The translations under genes and the position numbers were made by a program. Below are positions 53,544-64,000 of a stretch of DNA of 64,000 nt, one piece after another. Source of the DNA: Epiperipatus broadwayi (lineage: Eukaryota > Onychophora > Udeonychophora > Euonychophora > Peripatidae); assembly GCA_028023455.1 (NCBI GenBank), contig JAQFVV010000519.1, positions 218,501-282,500 of the forward strand. Reading direction: 5' to 3'. Under the pieces are notes generated by a model. That model had not been told where the DNA came from, did no database searches, and saw only the letters and a list, made by a program, of their open reading frames with translations. The stretch's first letter is position 1. Every line of letters starts with the position of its first letter.

Positions 53544-54958
53544 CAAAGAAACTTCTCTTTACACCATAAGAACTGAAGTCAATCAATGGGCCAATAAATA
53601 GTGAATGAACAGACTCATATATATATATATGGTATGATTTTTTTATATAAAATGTGCGTGTATTAATTTTTTTTTTATATGTAATAAAAGGGGATGATTT
53701 TTTTTAATTATCTCTAAAAGTAATATAATTTATTAAATGAAAATGATCGGAAAGACTCAAATATATTTATTATTTCATATTCATTTATCTGTTATTATTT
53801 TGATAAACAAATAGATTTTGATACCCTCCTATTTCACATCTTTGGTATCGGTTATATGTAAATTTTTTTTAGCAAAATATCCCAAAAGCCTTTCCCTTCA
53901 TTTACTCATTCATTTTTTTTTTGTCGTTATCATTGTTGCAACACATTTAGAAATACACATAGCAATTTTATCATTTTTTATTTAGTCAACCAATCTAAAA
54001 TATAAAGTCATTTCCGATGTATTTTATCATTAATCTTGCCAATTTTTTTTTATATATTCCAATAAATTGAGTTAATTTAAATATCAAGACTAGTTTAATT
54101 ATTTTGTTTTATTTGGATTGCATAAGATGACATAGCTATTTAAGTAACAAGATTCAAACTCAGCTTGGTAAGTGAATTAGAATATAAGATAAGGTATGTT
54201 TTGCTTATTAGTATTTTATTTTGTTTCCATATAAATTTTATATTTACATTTGCATTCGAATATTATATATACATATATATATATATATATTCTCATTTAT
54301 CTTAGTTAATATTACAAAGTCAATCATTTCATGTTCGTCTGATTCCGTCATAAAAATCTAAATAGATCGTACTTTATCGTTTGGCTCAGAATAATTCGTC
54401 TTGGATATTTTTCTTAAACTCCTATAAAATGAAGAGAATAAACTTCATTGACCGATTTAATTGAATATTATTTTGATTTGTATAAATATCAATTATAATC
54501 ATATGTTTTAATTGTTGCCAGTCAATTTTTATTCAATTGTTTAAAATTTCAAACAGATTGTATTAATACTCACAGGTGAATAAACATCCAATAGAAACTT
54601 GATATGTCTTTTATGTAATGTGGTTGGACATTGTAGAGTTAGAGATGAGCTAATAGAGTGTTGATATTAAACTGCAGTGAAGTATTCTATTTTAAAACAT
54701 AAACGAAGCACTAATTAAGCATCACTTTATTGGAAGATATTTATAAATTATTTATAAATTATTTTGTAGCTTCTTAGTAAACCATAGACGTATATTAATT
54801 TGTTTAAACATTTAAGTGAGTGCATAAATTTTCAAAGTGTTTATAAAATTATAATAAAACCAGTTGATGCCCACAGAAAATTATTAATTAGAGATTGAAG
54901 TAGAAAGAAATATATATCGCTTATTGACACGAGTGTTTATCTTTCTATTTAGCGTTTA

Positions 54959-54961
<3 letters not shown>
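53544..54961. other. Intergenic, no gene recognised
   Basis: AT-rich DNA with a short TA run at about 53618-53630 and another at 54265-54290. Nothing coding is supported. Confidence 0.5.
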
Positions 54962-55004
<43 letters not shown>

Positions 55005-55173
55005 GGTTCAAGTATTATTTTGTTTTGATATTTAAATAATGTCTATATGTAAAAAAAAAAAATGTTTTGTAAAGTACTATTACAGGTACTTAGAAGCTTA
55101 TCCATTAAGTTAAAAAGACAGCATCTTTAAATAATAAAGTAGATTTAAATTACTATAACAGTAACAGGCTAAT

Positions 55174-55218
<45 letters not shown>
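54962..55218. repeat. Two (TA)n microsatellites
   Basis: TA tracts at about 54962-55000 and 55177-55218 with plain AT-rich sequence between them. Confidence 0.9.
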
Positions 55219-55222
<4 letters not shown>

Positions 55223-57487
55223 ATCTGTTTTAGTTATTAATTGGATTTGATTTTGATTAGATTGTCAATCAAGTAGTTAGCCTAATCCTATATTATTGTT
55301 GAGGGCAATAGCAGTTGGTTTCACTGCTCTTTGCAATTTATGTTGTAATTGTGATCGATTTGTTGATGTCTGGAGCAGATAGTCTCATTATTCCTTCATT
55401 TCACATATAACTTAAGTAAATTAAACTTTAAGAGAGATTATTTGTGTTGTCATGGTTTATTACATAACGGCGACCCGATTGAGCTAGACCAGATTAATTT
55501 AAATTAGATTTTAGATTTTTTTTATCAGATCAGATTGATCATCCTAACCATCACCTTCATCCATCAATTCAATCAGTTACAAAGTGGCATCAACATTTTG
55601 GACCTTCTTTCTTCAATTTAAATGGAATACAGCATTCAACAATTCCGACGGTTACAATATATATATATATATATATATATTGTACCGGTCGAAAACCACC
55701 ACCACTGCCATCAAATCGGATTCAAACTCAGCTTAACCAAAACTGAATTCAAACCCAACTCAACGGCTCAGATAGCAGAAATCGACGGCACAGTGCTATG
55801 CGCCAAGAACTAGCTCCACGGTTGGTGAGGACTAGAGACCCTTGCACTGACACGAATATCTAATAATTAATTACTTTGAATACTTTTTAAATCAAATCAT
55901 ATGTATGTTCGGGTTGCCAACACAGACAGCGAGTATTAACATTTAAATAATTATAAAAGAATGATGAACTGAGAAACCAAGTATGTTAGAAAATATTTAA
56001 TAAGAATAATTTGTTTTGTTTCAATCAAAATATAGAATGCATTAATTACCTCTAGTCTTTAAAAGAATTGATAAATATAATAAGAGTGGCGGTCCTTATC
56101 ATATGCCAACAAGTATTACACAACATGGGATTCTATGTCTATGCCCCCAACGAGAAATATAAAGGCAGATAAAGGTATTCATTAAGAACGGAAATGATTG
56201 TTCTAATTTTATTACGGTGGAATGTGAGATTTATTTTCACATTCGGAAATCTATTCATGAAGAGCAAAACGTATTTTAAGGCATAACTTTAATCTTGATT
56301 TGAAAACTGATTTAAACTAAATATATTTGAGAATTGGTTCGACTTTAATTTAAATCACTTCATCACGAATTACGAGCACGGAGCGGGTTTTACCGGAACA
56401 AAGATGCAATGGTACTGACGAATTACAAGGCAGAGAGTAAAATTGAAAGATGATCGCTAGTCGATGATCGAAGTCCTATGGCGGCTTGCATTTGGCAAGT
56501 CTTACGCCCTTTGACTAATGAATTGGAAAGGAAGTACTTTCTTCCTCGAGAAATTTAAATAAGAGAATATGATCATCGACCAGCCTAACGGAGTGGAAGA
56601 TGGCCCTACGTCAGCAACATTTGATGATGATGACTTGATAGTCATCGTTGAAAAATAAAACCCATGTAGAATGCTCTACATGATGACTTGACCAATTAAT
56701 TAAAGTCAAACGGGCTGTTAAGAAAACTTATTTGAAAATATTTGGAAACTATATTAATTATGCCCTAATATCGTGCTCTTCCTGAATCTTAATATAAAAT
56801 AACAAAAGTGGAATTAAAATACATTTAACCCTTTATCGACCCTTTTTGCAATAAAAACATTTAAGGTTATATTCGAATAAATATATATTAGTAGAACAAG
56901 AAATCAATATTTTAACATTATTTGAATACATATATGTATACTTATAACGTAGATAGGAGCTGGGGACATAGGTGAAACATTGAGCTAATAATTTATTAAT
57001 AGCTAAAGGTAAGAAAAAAAATAGTAAACATGTAATATTTTCCTTTGACTCGATGACTAATAGAACTTATAAATTTAGCTCTAATGGACGAGAATTACTA
57101 TTTGAAATTAATGTTATATTATTTGTGTGAGGCAAATGGAATCAAAGGGCTCATCGAGTCGAAAGATTATTGGCATATAATTTTTAAATACGACATTAAT
57201 AAAGCACACTAACATATATATATATTAAATGAACCGCCAAGTAAGAAAAGAAAAAGTTTAAAGACTAGAGATTTAAAGAATTACGAGATAGATTTACAGT
57301 AGCATGAATAAAAGGTTTTATAAAAATTGTTACATTAAAGAATAAAGAGCTCATAAATAGGAGGAGAGTAAAATAAAGTTCGAACTGGCCAGAAAGTTTA
57401 ACGTTCATATTACCATTCCGTGCTTGTCCTTAAGTTACTCCTCCAAGTTGTTGAAACGTAGGCATCATTGGTTAACTACTGGAGTAG
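55219..57487. other. Less AT-rich mosaic, possible old LTR-element remnant
   Basis: The base composition is more balanced here than in the rest of the window. TTTATTACATAACGGCGACCCG at about 55456-55477 resembles an LTR end followed by a primer-binding site, because gypsy-type elements often have GGCGACC at that place. A 63-codon frame at 55622-55813 contains a (TA)n insertion. No LTR pair, gag or pol motif was found, so I give only a weak suggestion. Confidence 0.25.
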
Positions 57488-57832
57488 TATTTTAGTAGCT
57501 TTCATTATTTTAGCAGAGTGATCGATCCGGAAAATGGTTCAGCAGCTCCAGTGAAGATTCCTCGGGACTTTAGGAACCGTAGCCAGATCCCTGATGTTCT
57601 AGCCCTCTATCATGATGAAATACAATTTTTATACACACAGAGTTCACTGCACTACTCTACAACCAAAACTAGTCCTCCTTTTCTTTACTTTTCAGGGCTA
57701 TATATCTACTGTTCACTGATGCCTCCGGCTAGCGCTCATTTTATTATCAATCTCTTTTTTTTTATAATTAGTTGTTTTCAGAAACATTCCTTCGATAAGG
57801 CTTTCAAACTAATTTTTGAATTCCTTTCCTAA
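57488..57832 (+). CDS. Hypothetical open frame with a less AT-rich first half (weak)
   Basis: The frame is open from 57488 to a TAA at 57830-57832 and has no ATG near its start. TTTCATTATTTTAG at 57500-57513 would be a good 3' splice site, which makes an exon from about 57514 possible. The first part reads IDPENGSAAPVKIPRDFR and then NRSQIPDVLALYHDE, which looks like ordinary soluble protein with balanced codon use. The second part turns Phe/Ile-rich (FIINLFFFIISCF) as the DNA becomes AT-rich again and is probably not coding. No domain is recognised. A gag-like leader or a single exon are the two options. Confidence 0.25.
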   Translation, partial: YFSSFHYFSRVIDPENGSAAPVKIPRDFRNRSQIPDVLALYHDEIQFLYTQSSLHYSTTKTSPPFLYFSGLYIYCSLMPPASAHFIINLFFFIISCFQKHSFDKAFKLIFEFLS

Positions 57833-58261
57833 TTAGAAAATGAATTCTTAAAGTCTGAAATGATTTTAATTAAAAATTGAATTCTTATCTTTTTTTTATT
57901 AATAAAACTTTACTGTTGTTTTTGAGAATTTGAAAGCCTTTGGAAGGAATGTAGCTTTTAATCGCAAAACTTTAACAAATTATTTAAAATTAAAAAAACA
58001 AGTATTCCCGACGCAATGAAACTTTTGAACAATTATATATTTTTAATATTTACAAGTATATACGCACAATCCACGCAATTTAATATATATAAATTCATGA
58101 ATATTTTCTCATGAATTTATTTAGAGAATTGATCAATTTTAAGCTAAACTAATTAATTTTAATACGCATTTGAAATCAATTATTTATTATGGAAATTAGC
58201 GTGGATTGAACGAATAAAGCCCCATTGCATCGGAAATTTTAGGTTAGTATTAGGGTAAATA
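57833..58261. other. Intergenic, no gene recognised
   Basis: AT-rich, with a small palindrome AAATTCATGA...TCATGAATTT near 58090-58120. Confidence 0.45.
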
Positions 58262-58270
58262 ACATGAAGC

Positions 58271-58341
58271 TAGGATCGAACTCAGATCCGACTGCTTCAA
58301 TATATATGATTACTAGATGGAGCTTTACCAATAGGTCACTA
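58271..58341 (-). other. tRNA-like segment with pol III A-box and B-box resemblance
   Basis: Read on the minus strand, TAGTGACCTATTGGTAAAGC (58322-58341) resembles the tRNA D-arm and A box. GAGTTCGATCC, at the right distance (58273-58283), resembles the B box (GGTTCGAATCC). Between them CTAGTAATCATA sits where an anticodon arm would be. Stem pairing is poor, so it is not a working tRNA; a tRNA-derived SINE head is likely. The other units in the cluster keep the A-box part but continue differently after GATCATA. Confidence 0.4.
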
Positions 58342-60491
58342 ACAAGCTTTGTTTACATAAATGCTAAGAGAGCTAGAATTCAATATCTCATTTGTTGTCT
58401 CCAACCTTTAGACCATGGTTTAGAGCTAGTTGGTCCACATCAGTAAAGGGTAGGAAGACTAGCATTTATGAAGCATGTTTCTATCAGTATGAAAGCATGA
58501 ATTTTTCAGATATGTAAATCACTTCAAATCCAGTCAAACAAACTAGATAGCTATATTGGTCTGAATTAAGTTCAGTTTCATCATATAGTAAAATCCTCTG
58601 CAATCTATATCAATTGCAGAAACCTTCAATGGTACATGTATGATAAACAAAAAAAAGTTATAACTTTCGTAAATTGCTCTTAGCTTGCATTTTATGATCA
58701 CTAGATGGTACATATACTGAAGTTAAAAATAAATATGAAAAAAGTGATTATACAGAAAGTGAATTATTGGTTTTTATGCTGGGTTTGGGAAAAGATAAGG
58801 GGGATTTAGATATAGTTATAGAGTTGACAAAGATTATGTTGTGAAAATGGGATAGAGCAAATTATGGGTAAATTTAAAGTGGGGAATGTAAAATAAATTG
58901 GCTAACAGGTTTATCTGGGCATAATTGCTGACATATTCTTGACTTCATTTAAGGAGCACCCATAATACATCACATCATCATCACATCACATCACATGCTT
59001 TGTTTACATAAACACTAGAAAGATAGAATTCAAGATCTCTTTCATTGTCTTCAACCTTCAGACCATAATTTTGAGCTAGTTGGCCCACATCAGTAAAAGG
59101 TAGTAAGACTAGAAATTAGATCTAAATACCAACTCTACAATCAGCATTTACGAAACATGATTCTATCAGTTTGAAAGCATAAATACTTTTTCTCTAAGCA
59201 TTTATGTAAACAGAGGTTGTTAGTGAGCTATTGGTAAAACTCCATTTAGTGATCATAAAATGCAAGCTAAAAGCAAGTTATGAAATTTATAACTTGTTTT
59301 GTTTATCATAAATGTACCCTTGAAGGTTTTTGCAATGATATAGATTGCACAAGCTTTTAGTATATGGTGAAACAACTGAATTCAGACCCATATAGCTATC
59401 TAGGGTGTTTGACTGGATTTGAAGATATTTATGTATCTGAATTTTCATGCTTTCTAACTGATAGAAATATGTTTCAGAAATGATGACTGTAGAGTTGATA
59501 TTTAGATCTAGTTTCTAGTCTTCCTCCCCTTTACTGATATGGGCCAACTAGCTCAAAACCATAATCTAAAGGTTGGAGACAACAAAAGAAATATTGAATC
59601 CTGTCTCTCTCAACATTTATGTAAACAAAGCTTGTTAGGGAACTATTGGTAAAGCTCCATCTAGTGATCATAAAATGCAAGCTAAAAGCAAGTTTCGAAA
59701 TTTAGAGGCTTTTACTATATGGTGAAAGTAAACTTAATTCAGACCCATATAGCTATCAAGGTTGTTTGACTGGATTTGAAAATATTTATGTATCTGAAAA
59801 ATTCATGTTTTTAAACAGATAGAAATGTGTTTCAGAAATGCTTATTGTAGAGTTGGTATTTAGATCTAGTTTCTAGTCTTCCTACCATTTACTGACTTGG
59901 GCCAACTTGCTCAAAACTATGGTCTAAAGGTTGGAGACAATGAAAGAGATATTGAATTCTATCTCTTACAGCTTTTATGTAAACAAAGCTTGTTAGTGAG
60001 CTATTGGTATAGCTCCATCTAGTGATTATAAAATGCAAGCTAAGTGCAAATTACAAAATATATAACTTGTTTTGTTTACCATAAATGTAGCATTGAGGGT
60101 TTTGCAATGATGTAGATTGCAGAGGCTTCTACTATATGGTGAAACTGAACTAAGTTCAGATCCATATAGATATCTAGTTTGTTTGACTGGATTTGAAGAT
60201 ATTTACATATCTGAAAAATTCATGCTTTCAAACTGATAGAGACATGTTTCATAAATGCTGATTGTAGTGTTGGTATTTAAATCTAGATTCCAGTCTTCTT
60301 ACCCTTTACTAGTGTGGGCCAATAGCTCAAAACCATGGTCTAATGCTTGGAGACAATGAAAGAGATATTGAATTTTATCTCTCTCAAAGTTTATGTAAAC
60401 AAAGCCTGTTAGTGAGCTATTGGTAAAGCTCGATCTAGTGATCATAAAATGCAAGCTAAGAGCAAGTTACGAAATTTATAACTTTTGTTTA

Positions 60492-60515
60492 TCATATATA
60501 TATATATATATATAG

Positions 60516-60558
<43 letters not shown>

Positions 60559-60560
60559 AA
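60492..60560. repeat. (TA)n/(GA)n microsatellite
   Basis: TA tracts interrupted by GAGAGA at the end of the plus-strand repeat cluster. Confidence 0.9.
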
Positions 60561-61496
60561 GAGATTCCTTCTTTTCATTATATAAAATTTGAATTGTTTA
60601 TTAGCCAATCATGAAGGTGTTTATTATTTTGAGGCATTTATACACATTTTAATTATGGATTTTAATGATTTACAAGATATCATCTTTTCCTTCACCTCAC
60701 AACAATAATGTTGCAAAAATATTTCCTGTGTTTGCAATCTTACTTTGATTTTGATACTTTTTTATATTGTTATTTAATTTTATTCATATCCTTTTGTTGT
60801 ATGTAGGTTTGTTCATTATACTGAAATTTGGCAATGAAGATGGTAATGTATAGAGTAAATAAAAAACACATATGTTTCATTATAGAAATTTTATTTTATA
60901 TTTAAAATGTTTTTTTAATTTGAAAATATTAACATTTAAGATATTGATATCTAAAGATATTAAATTGTGTTTACATTATATATTTATATATTTTTATGTA
61001 CATCTTAAACTGTCAAGCATATATAGAACACATACAAATATATATATATATATATACATAAAAGACATATTTTGTGGGTTCATACATGTTAAAAAAAATA
61101 AATATTTGTACATCTTGACCTTTTGACTTGATCACATAAGTCATCTACTGGGTGATAAAAGGTAAAAAGGAGGATGTAAAGGCACTACAATCACTGATTT
61201 AAAAAAATAAGTAAGATGATACATGCAAACTTCCTCCTATTTGGAAAGATTTTTTAAAAAAAAAACATTCTTAATTTAACATTTTTGCTATTGGTGGAAC
61301 TTTAACGTTTTTTAAAATCAGTTATTGTACTGCCTCTACAATCATATTTCTGTCTTTTATCAGCCAGTAGATGACTTTTGTGATCAAGTCAAAACATCAG
61401 TGTATCAATATTTAAATTCTTTAACATGGATGAACACACAAAATATGTCTTTTATATATGCAACCCATGAAAATCTTTATATCAACATATATATAT
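60561..61496. other. Intergenic, no gene recognised
   Basis: AT-rich with a short TA tract near 61038-61056. The repeat cluster resumes at 61497. Confidence 0.45.
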
Positions 61497-61849
61497 ATGG
61501 TAAACAAAGCAAGTCATAAATTTCGTAACTTGCTTTTAGCTTGCATTTTATGATCATCAGATGGAGCTTTGCCAATAGCTCCTAACAAGATTTTGTTTAC
61601 ATAAATGAAGGCAACAAGAAACAAAAGCTTGTTAGGAGCTATTGGTAAAGGTCTATCTACTGATCATATATATATATATATATATTGCACTGGGTGCATT
61701 CAGACAATGATCTGGAGTACTCTATTTGTTTTGGTTTAACTGGGTTTAAACACTATTTATCATAATTTTATATTTTTATATTATGAATATTACATGAATG
61801 GACCAGCCCTTTGAGCAGAGGGGAAAATACCATCAATAGCAGATATATC

Positions 61850-63720
61850 AATGATACCCATGACCAGACTGAACTATGCAATGCATAACATGATCACATT
61901 TCCAGACCACTCGACTTCTAGATTCAAACCCTTACTATCGAAGCACTTTATTTGTTTTGAGGCAAACCTCAAGTTTGCTAGTTACAGGAAGCAACTAACA
62001 TCCCATGACAATAGGCCCATAATTCAATGCTTGAAATATTCCATGACTAGCTCAATCAAAATGTAATACATAACCAATTGTTGCTTTAATTAGTGGTAAA
62101 GGAATTGATCAACAAGCATTACGTTTAAAGATAATTTGTTTTAATTATGTACTTGTTATCATGATTTTTAAACTACTTGTGTAAAACTTAATTAGATAAA
62201 ACAATGATTTATCTCCACCTCAGGCACATCCATATTGTAGTTAGATATACAATATAATATAACAAAGAATATTAAATAAGACAAGACACTTGAAAACACA
62301 CAAATCAATATTTCTTTATGAATGCTATAGAGTTTTTTTTTGATTGACTATGGAGGCTTTAAGTATTGCAATGGCTATATTAATTAGAAATGGAAATAAT
62401 AAAATGTTATGTATTACTTAGAATTTCAGGGTGTAGATACTTCTTGCTGTTTGTTGTGAAATTAATTTATAATACAATTTTGTTTTCTTGCTGGTTGCTG
62501 CTTCATGTGAAAATCTTTCCAACTGGTTGGATTCAAGGTTTCTATGCTTAATATTCCATGGTACTATTATTTGCTACATATCCTGGTGTTTTTTTAAGTT
62601 GTTGTTAAGCAGGCATCACTTTTACCAGGCAAAATATTTGATCTTTATAAGACTAAGAGCTGGAGCAAGGTTATATGTTTCTGATGATGATTAACACTGT
62701 GTGATTGTAAAACTGATTGATGGACTGACTCAACTGATTGATTGAACTCTACACAGTTGAACTCACTGATAGATTGAACTCAACTGATTGCAAATTCAAC
62801 TTCCTGATTGATGAAAATCCAGACAATTTATATGATGACCACTTGTCACTTTGATAATTGGTTTTTATGTCTGCCAGCTATATTTTTCATTGAAATTCCT
62901 CCACCATTTTTTTATACATTCTTTAGACAAACTTTTGATTACATGTGTTCATTTGGTAGCCATTCCAAAGGTGTTGTTTTGTGGATTTTTAATTCATAGC
63001 CATTGCAAATTTGTTATTTTGTGGATTTTTAATTTGTAGCCATTGCAAATTCTGTGTTTATATCTCTTATGATTATACACCATTTTTTTAACTTTCATTT
63101 AGTCTTTAATATTTAGCACACACATATTTATTTTATCAACAAGCTCACATTTTGCTACATTTAAAATCAACTCATCATTTACACACATATATATATATTT
63201 CTAAAATCTATTTATTATAAACAAGAGATATTTTTAATTTACATAAAAGATTTATATTTTAAGCTTTTAGTTTCAACTTATCTTTCTCCTTTTTTCTCTC
63301 TTTAGTATTTTAAACAAAGAGAAAAAGTACCTTTAATTACTCAAAGAAATATTTATTCTTGAACCATCATATTTTAACTTTTATTTACTTTTTTAAAGTT
63401 TTTAAGTTAATTCTCCTCCCTCTTTCAATTGATCTTTAGACTTTTAGTTTTGATGTTTCTAAAGCAGTCCCTCTCCCCTCTTCTACTGATAATAACTCTT
63501 TAAACATTTATTCTATTTTCTTTTACCAAACTGTATTTTATTTAGACCCTACTAAAACTCTTTAGATTTTTATAAACAACAATCTCTCAAACTGAAACCT
63601 TTGCATTTTTATGAGAATTTTATTTTAATAATTTTTAGATGAAATTTCATGTGGATCGCTTTCCATAAGTGATACTATATATATATATTATTTATTTTCC
63701 TTAAATTTTGCTCATATTAA
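61850..63720 (+). repeat. Dispersed repeat family, copy 2
   Basis: It matches 27955-29480 in order and orientation. It opens with a 71-codon frame (61851-62066) with no internal stop, containing MTRLNYAMHNMITFPDHSTS, a FICFEANLKFASYRK part and the end TSSIKM. The matching part of copy 1 gives MTKL...TFQDHRSS, FCFKV and TSSIK. The following 1.6 kb is non-coding and T-rich, with GTAGCCATTCC and GTAGCCATTGC repeated three times near 62957-63050. Copy 2 is somewhat longer than copy 1. Most likely this is the 3' end of an unrecognised transposon. Confidence 0.5.
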
Positions 63721-64000
63721 AATTTATAAAATATAATGAGCTTAGGGTCTCATTTCTTGCTCATTACTTATTATAGAATCACAGTCAAAATTAATGATAT
63801 CAGTTTGTTAGATCATATCTCCCTTATAGCTATATTCTATGAGTGTTTTATTATATTGAAGTATAGTTTATGCTAAGTTAATTTCTGTCTCATGTTCCAC
63901 CACACTGCCACATTGTGAATAAAATAAATATGAGTGTGGCCTCATATATGTAATCATAAGGTGGTAAATCTCTGAATATTGGTGAAGGAACTGGGGTGAA
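63721..64000. other. End of window, no gene recognised
   Basis: About 280 bp of AT-rich DNA without supported features. Confidence 0.5.

Larger units (their letters stand above)
58262..61670. repeat. Cluster of about 415-bp repeat units in both orientations
   Basis: On the plus strand, units beginning TTTATGTAAACAAAGCTTGT start at about 59201, 59616, 59973 and 60390, giving periods of 415, 357 and 417 bp; the short one lacks about 60 bp. The last unit stops at a (TA)n/(GA)n tract near 60496. On the minus strand there is one full unit (about 58322-58735) and one partial unit (about 58985-59170). Short partial copies in both orientations lie at 61497-61600 and 61620-61670. Each unit has GAGCTATTGGTAAAGCTCC, GCAAGCTAAAAGCAAGTTA, GTTTGACTGGATTTGAA and GGTTGGAGACAA. 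No protein frame survives. Confidence 0.8.

Noticed and set aside
60872-61126. 84-codon Phe/Tyr/Ile-rich frame
   Set aside because: Composition is that of AT-rich DNA and a (TA)n tract; no coding support.
62488-63039. Three overlapping open frames
   Set aside because: They lie in the non-coding T-rich tail of dispersed-repeat copy 2, and the matching part of copy 1 is not open.

Overview
The window looks like gene-poor, strongly A+T-rich animal DNA. By eye it is about three-quarters A+T; this was not computed. I see no bacterial-style operons, ribosome binding sites or rRNA. What can be recognised is almost entirely transposable elements: a long-LTR retrotransposon with a gag and an integrase tail, a LINE with CCHC zinc knuckles, two Penelope-like GIY-YIG fragments, a foldback element, several TIR or palindromic MITE-like elements, a tandem/inverted repeat cluster with a tRNA-like piece, and very many (TA)n and (AAT)n microsatellites. 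This mix fits an invertebrate metazoan. I cannot choose between a cephalopod, a flatworm, a cnidarian or another AT-rich lineage from this sequence alone.

Layout. 1-560 is tandem repeat, and 0.6-3.9 kb holds no gene I recognise. 3946-13898 is one complete minus-strand LTR retrotransposon with two LTRs of about 3.5 kb flanking only 2.9 kb of internal DNA. It keeps a broken gag and the end of integrase but has lost the rest of pol. About 15.0-20.3 kb is a decayed plus-strand LINE with ORF1 and ORF2. 21.6-30.0 kb holds an (AAT)n tract, a 1.2-kb TIR element, a 2.5-kb foldback element, copy 1 of a long dispersed repeat, and a 270-bp palindrome. At 30.3 kb there is a candidate last exon of a host membrane-protein gene. 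31.7-34.2 kb may be a solo LTR. 35.2-36.4 kb has pogo/Tigger-like MITE sequence, and 37.7-39.5 kb is a TIR element packed with tandem repeats.

39.8-40.5 kb and 46.1-46.8 kb are Penelope-like remnants with expanded (TA)n arrays. 49.3-49.8 kb is a long inverted repeat. 50-58 kb is mostly unrecognised, with some less AT-rich islands and weak exon or small-ORF candidates. 58.3-61.7 kb is a cluster of about 415-bp units in both orientations. 61.85-63.7 kb is copy 2 of the dispersed repeat first seen at 28-29.5 kb.

No gene set here works together as a pathway. The most interesting material is structural: LTRs longer than the element they flank, with a body too damaged to be autonomous; a repeat family whose two distant copies share a once-coding frame; Penelope fragments joined tail to tail next to (TA)n; and the tRNA-like repeat cluster. 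I found no convincing new biological system. The host-gene calls are weak, rest on local signals only, and are marked as such.
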